Positions 62,499 to 64,000 of a stretch of 64,000 nt of DNA are shown here, in pieces. How positions within the stretch are numbered: the first letter of the stretch is position 1; the number at the start of each line of letters is the position of its first letter. The stretch is from Ascarosepion bandense (taxonomy: Eukaryota; Mollusca; Cephalopoda; Sepiida; Sepiidae): the NCBI GenBank assembly GCA_037127315.1, contig JBBBDQ010000447.1, positions 1-64,000 of the forward strand, given 5' to 3'. The notes beneath the pieces are model-generated. The model searched no databases. It was not told the origin of the DNA and was given only the letters and a program-made list of their open reading frames with translations. The position numbers and the translations under genes are program-made.

Positions 62499-62745
62499 GG
62501 ATGTACGTTGTGCTGCAGTGGATATCGGCTCGGAACAAGAAATTGGAGAGCCAAGTTCGAATTCAAGTAGAATTCGAACAGTATCTTTTCCCTCCAGTCA
62601 TGGGTTCTATAGTTTTGGTTGACAATCAGTCTACCGCAGAAAGTAATGGGAACCTGTTACTGGAAAATTATTTGCCCAGTCAGTAATGTCTCTTTTGAGA
62701 CATGATCGCCCAAGCATGTATCATATATGGCACTAACTGACTGAT
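62499..62745 (+). mobile_element. SINE-A copy, internally shortened
   Basis: Head GATGTACGTTGTGCTGCAGT, B box AAGTTCGAATTC, then a shortened body and the tail AGCATGTATCATATATGGCA. It sits inside TATC repeats. Confidence 0.75.
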
Positions 62746-62778
62746 CTATCTATCTATCGATCTATCTCAGTCTGTTCA

Positions 62779-62840
<62 letters not shown>

Positions 62841-62846
62841 ATCTGT

Positions 62847-62885
<39 letters not shown>

Positions 62886-62919
62886 GGCCTGTAATATCTA
62901 TCTATCTATCTCTGTCTGT

Positions 62920-62977
<58 letters not shown>

Positions 62978-63015
62978 CTAGCTATCCTATCTATCTATCT
63001 ATCTCTGTCTGTTCA

Positions 63016-63069
<54 letters not shown>

Positions 63070-63079
63070 AGTCTGTTCA

Positions 63080-63136
<57 letters not shown>

Positions 63137-63173
63137 GGCCTGTAATATCTATCTATCTATCTCTGTCTGTTCA

Positions 63174-63216
<43 letters not shown>

Positions 63217-63248
63217 GGCCTATCTATCTATCTATCTCTGTCTATTCA

Positions 63249-63306
<58 letters not shown>

Positions 63307-63316
63307 AGTCTGTTCA

Positions 63317-63363
<47 letters not shown>

Positions 63364-63400
63364 GGCCTGTAATATCTATCTATCTATCTCTGTCTGTTCA

Positions 63401-63462
<62 letters not shown>

Positions 63463-63465
63463 GAT
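62746..63465 (+). repeat. (TATC)n satellite with higher-order spacers
   Basis: About 700 bp of TATC units broken by two recurring spacers: CTGTCTGTTCATAT-type (at least six times) and TGGCCTGTAATAT (several times). Tyr/Leu/Ser/Ile frames here are artefacts. Confidence 0.95.
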
Positions 63466-64000
63466 GTCTGCTAATGTCTGTCTTTCTCGATGTCTCTTTC
63501 CGTTTCGATGTCTGTCTGTGTCTCTCTCGAAATCTCTATATTTTATCTGTTTAATCATTTAACTTGAAAGCTATTCCTAATTATCCGATTATCTAACCGA
63601 AGACTGTTCATTATCTCTCTACTTATCTATATGTCTCGATGTCTGTTATTATCTATTTATCTATCTATGTATCTATTTATCTCTCTATGTATCTATTTAT
63701 CTATATATCTATCAGCCTGACTGGCAATATTCACTTCTGGTTTGGCAGTTTACAGTGAATAGGTATATATTTACTAAAGTAAATAAACATATCACCGAGA
63801 CTTTAAAGAAAGCTCCCAACAAACTTATAACAGTTAGCTCTTCGGAGTTTACGATCCAGTTTATCTCTCGGGAATTTTAAAAATACGTAAACCTAGATAT
63901 AATTTATTGTTTAATTTTGTTTTTTTTATCGACGTGAATATAAACACATTCCAACTTAATTTATGAGTAGATGGTCGTTAAAATATGATATAGTACTTTG
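63466..64000. other. Degenerate TCTA repeats, then AT-rich DNA
   Basis: 63466-63715 holds decayed TCTA/TGTC repeats. The remainder has no recognised feature up to the window edge. Confidence 0.4.

Noticed and set aside
62746..63465. Regular repeat-spacer pattern that could suggest a CRISPR array
   Set aside because: Units are tetranucleotides, spacers are not unique, and the DNA is clearly from an animal genome.
62746..63562. Open frame of Leu-Ser-Ile-Tyr repeats
   Set aside because: Pure translation of TATC microsatellites.

Overview
The window is repeat-dense, AT-rich animal DNA in which I can support no host protein-coding gene. The mix of repeats suggests a mollusc, most likely a coleoid cephalopod such as an octopus. 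That mix is Tx1-like and jockey/CR1-like LINEs, tRNA-derived SINEs, Penelope-like GIY-YIG fragments, decayed mariners and very many AT, TATC and GATA microsatellites. The assignment rests on general knowledge of such genomes; no database search was run. Family names used here (J for the jockey/CR1-like LINE, R for an RTE-like LINE, SINE-A) are my own labels.

Layout. 1-8826: two head-to-tail copies of one Tx1-like (L1-group) LINE. The left copy is cut by the window edge; the right copy has a 5' region, ORF1, ORF2 and a 3' UTR. Both 3' ends are followed by the same J-derived target. 8827-11455: the J element, on the minus strand. 11456-17200: AT-rich DNA with local duplications. 17200-25600: dispersed repeats, J-derived short elements, an array of SINE-A tails alternating with a small palindromic element, a 5S-tRNA composite SINE and R fragments. 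26020-31200: J and R fragments including a nested insertion, a deleted mariner, and J 5'-unit arrays. 31600-39660: more J fragments, microsatellites, a diverged hammerhead-ribozyme dimer (34.5-34.9 kb) and a second deleted mariner. 41.1-43.6 kb: SINE-A, a 1 kb purine tract and a second SINE array. 43.7-50.6 kb: J pieces, a hammerhead monomer, a palindromic Penelope-like fragment, a class II tRNA-like SINE and a 1.4 kb J reverse transcriptase pseudogene. 51-58 kb: hammerhead units linked to Penelope-like DNA, including a tandem dimer. 58-64 kb: tRNA-like repeats, J 3' ends and a long TATC satellite.

How the parts relate. LINEs Tx1, J and R are potential sources of retrotransposition enzymes. 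SINE-A, the 5S-tRNA composite and the short J derivatives are non-autonomous; the last carry the J 5' end and the J 3' hairpin, so they probably use the J machinery. The most striking system is a set of ~290-310 bp units that join a tRNA-like A/B-box promoter to a type I hammerhead ribozyme. In two places they lie as direct tandem dimers, the layout expected of retrozymes that release a unit-length RNA by self-cleavage. One unit follows a GIY-YIG Penelope-like fragment on the same strand, which suggests a link to Penelope-like elements. All structures are read by eye.
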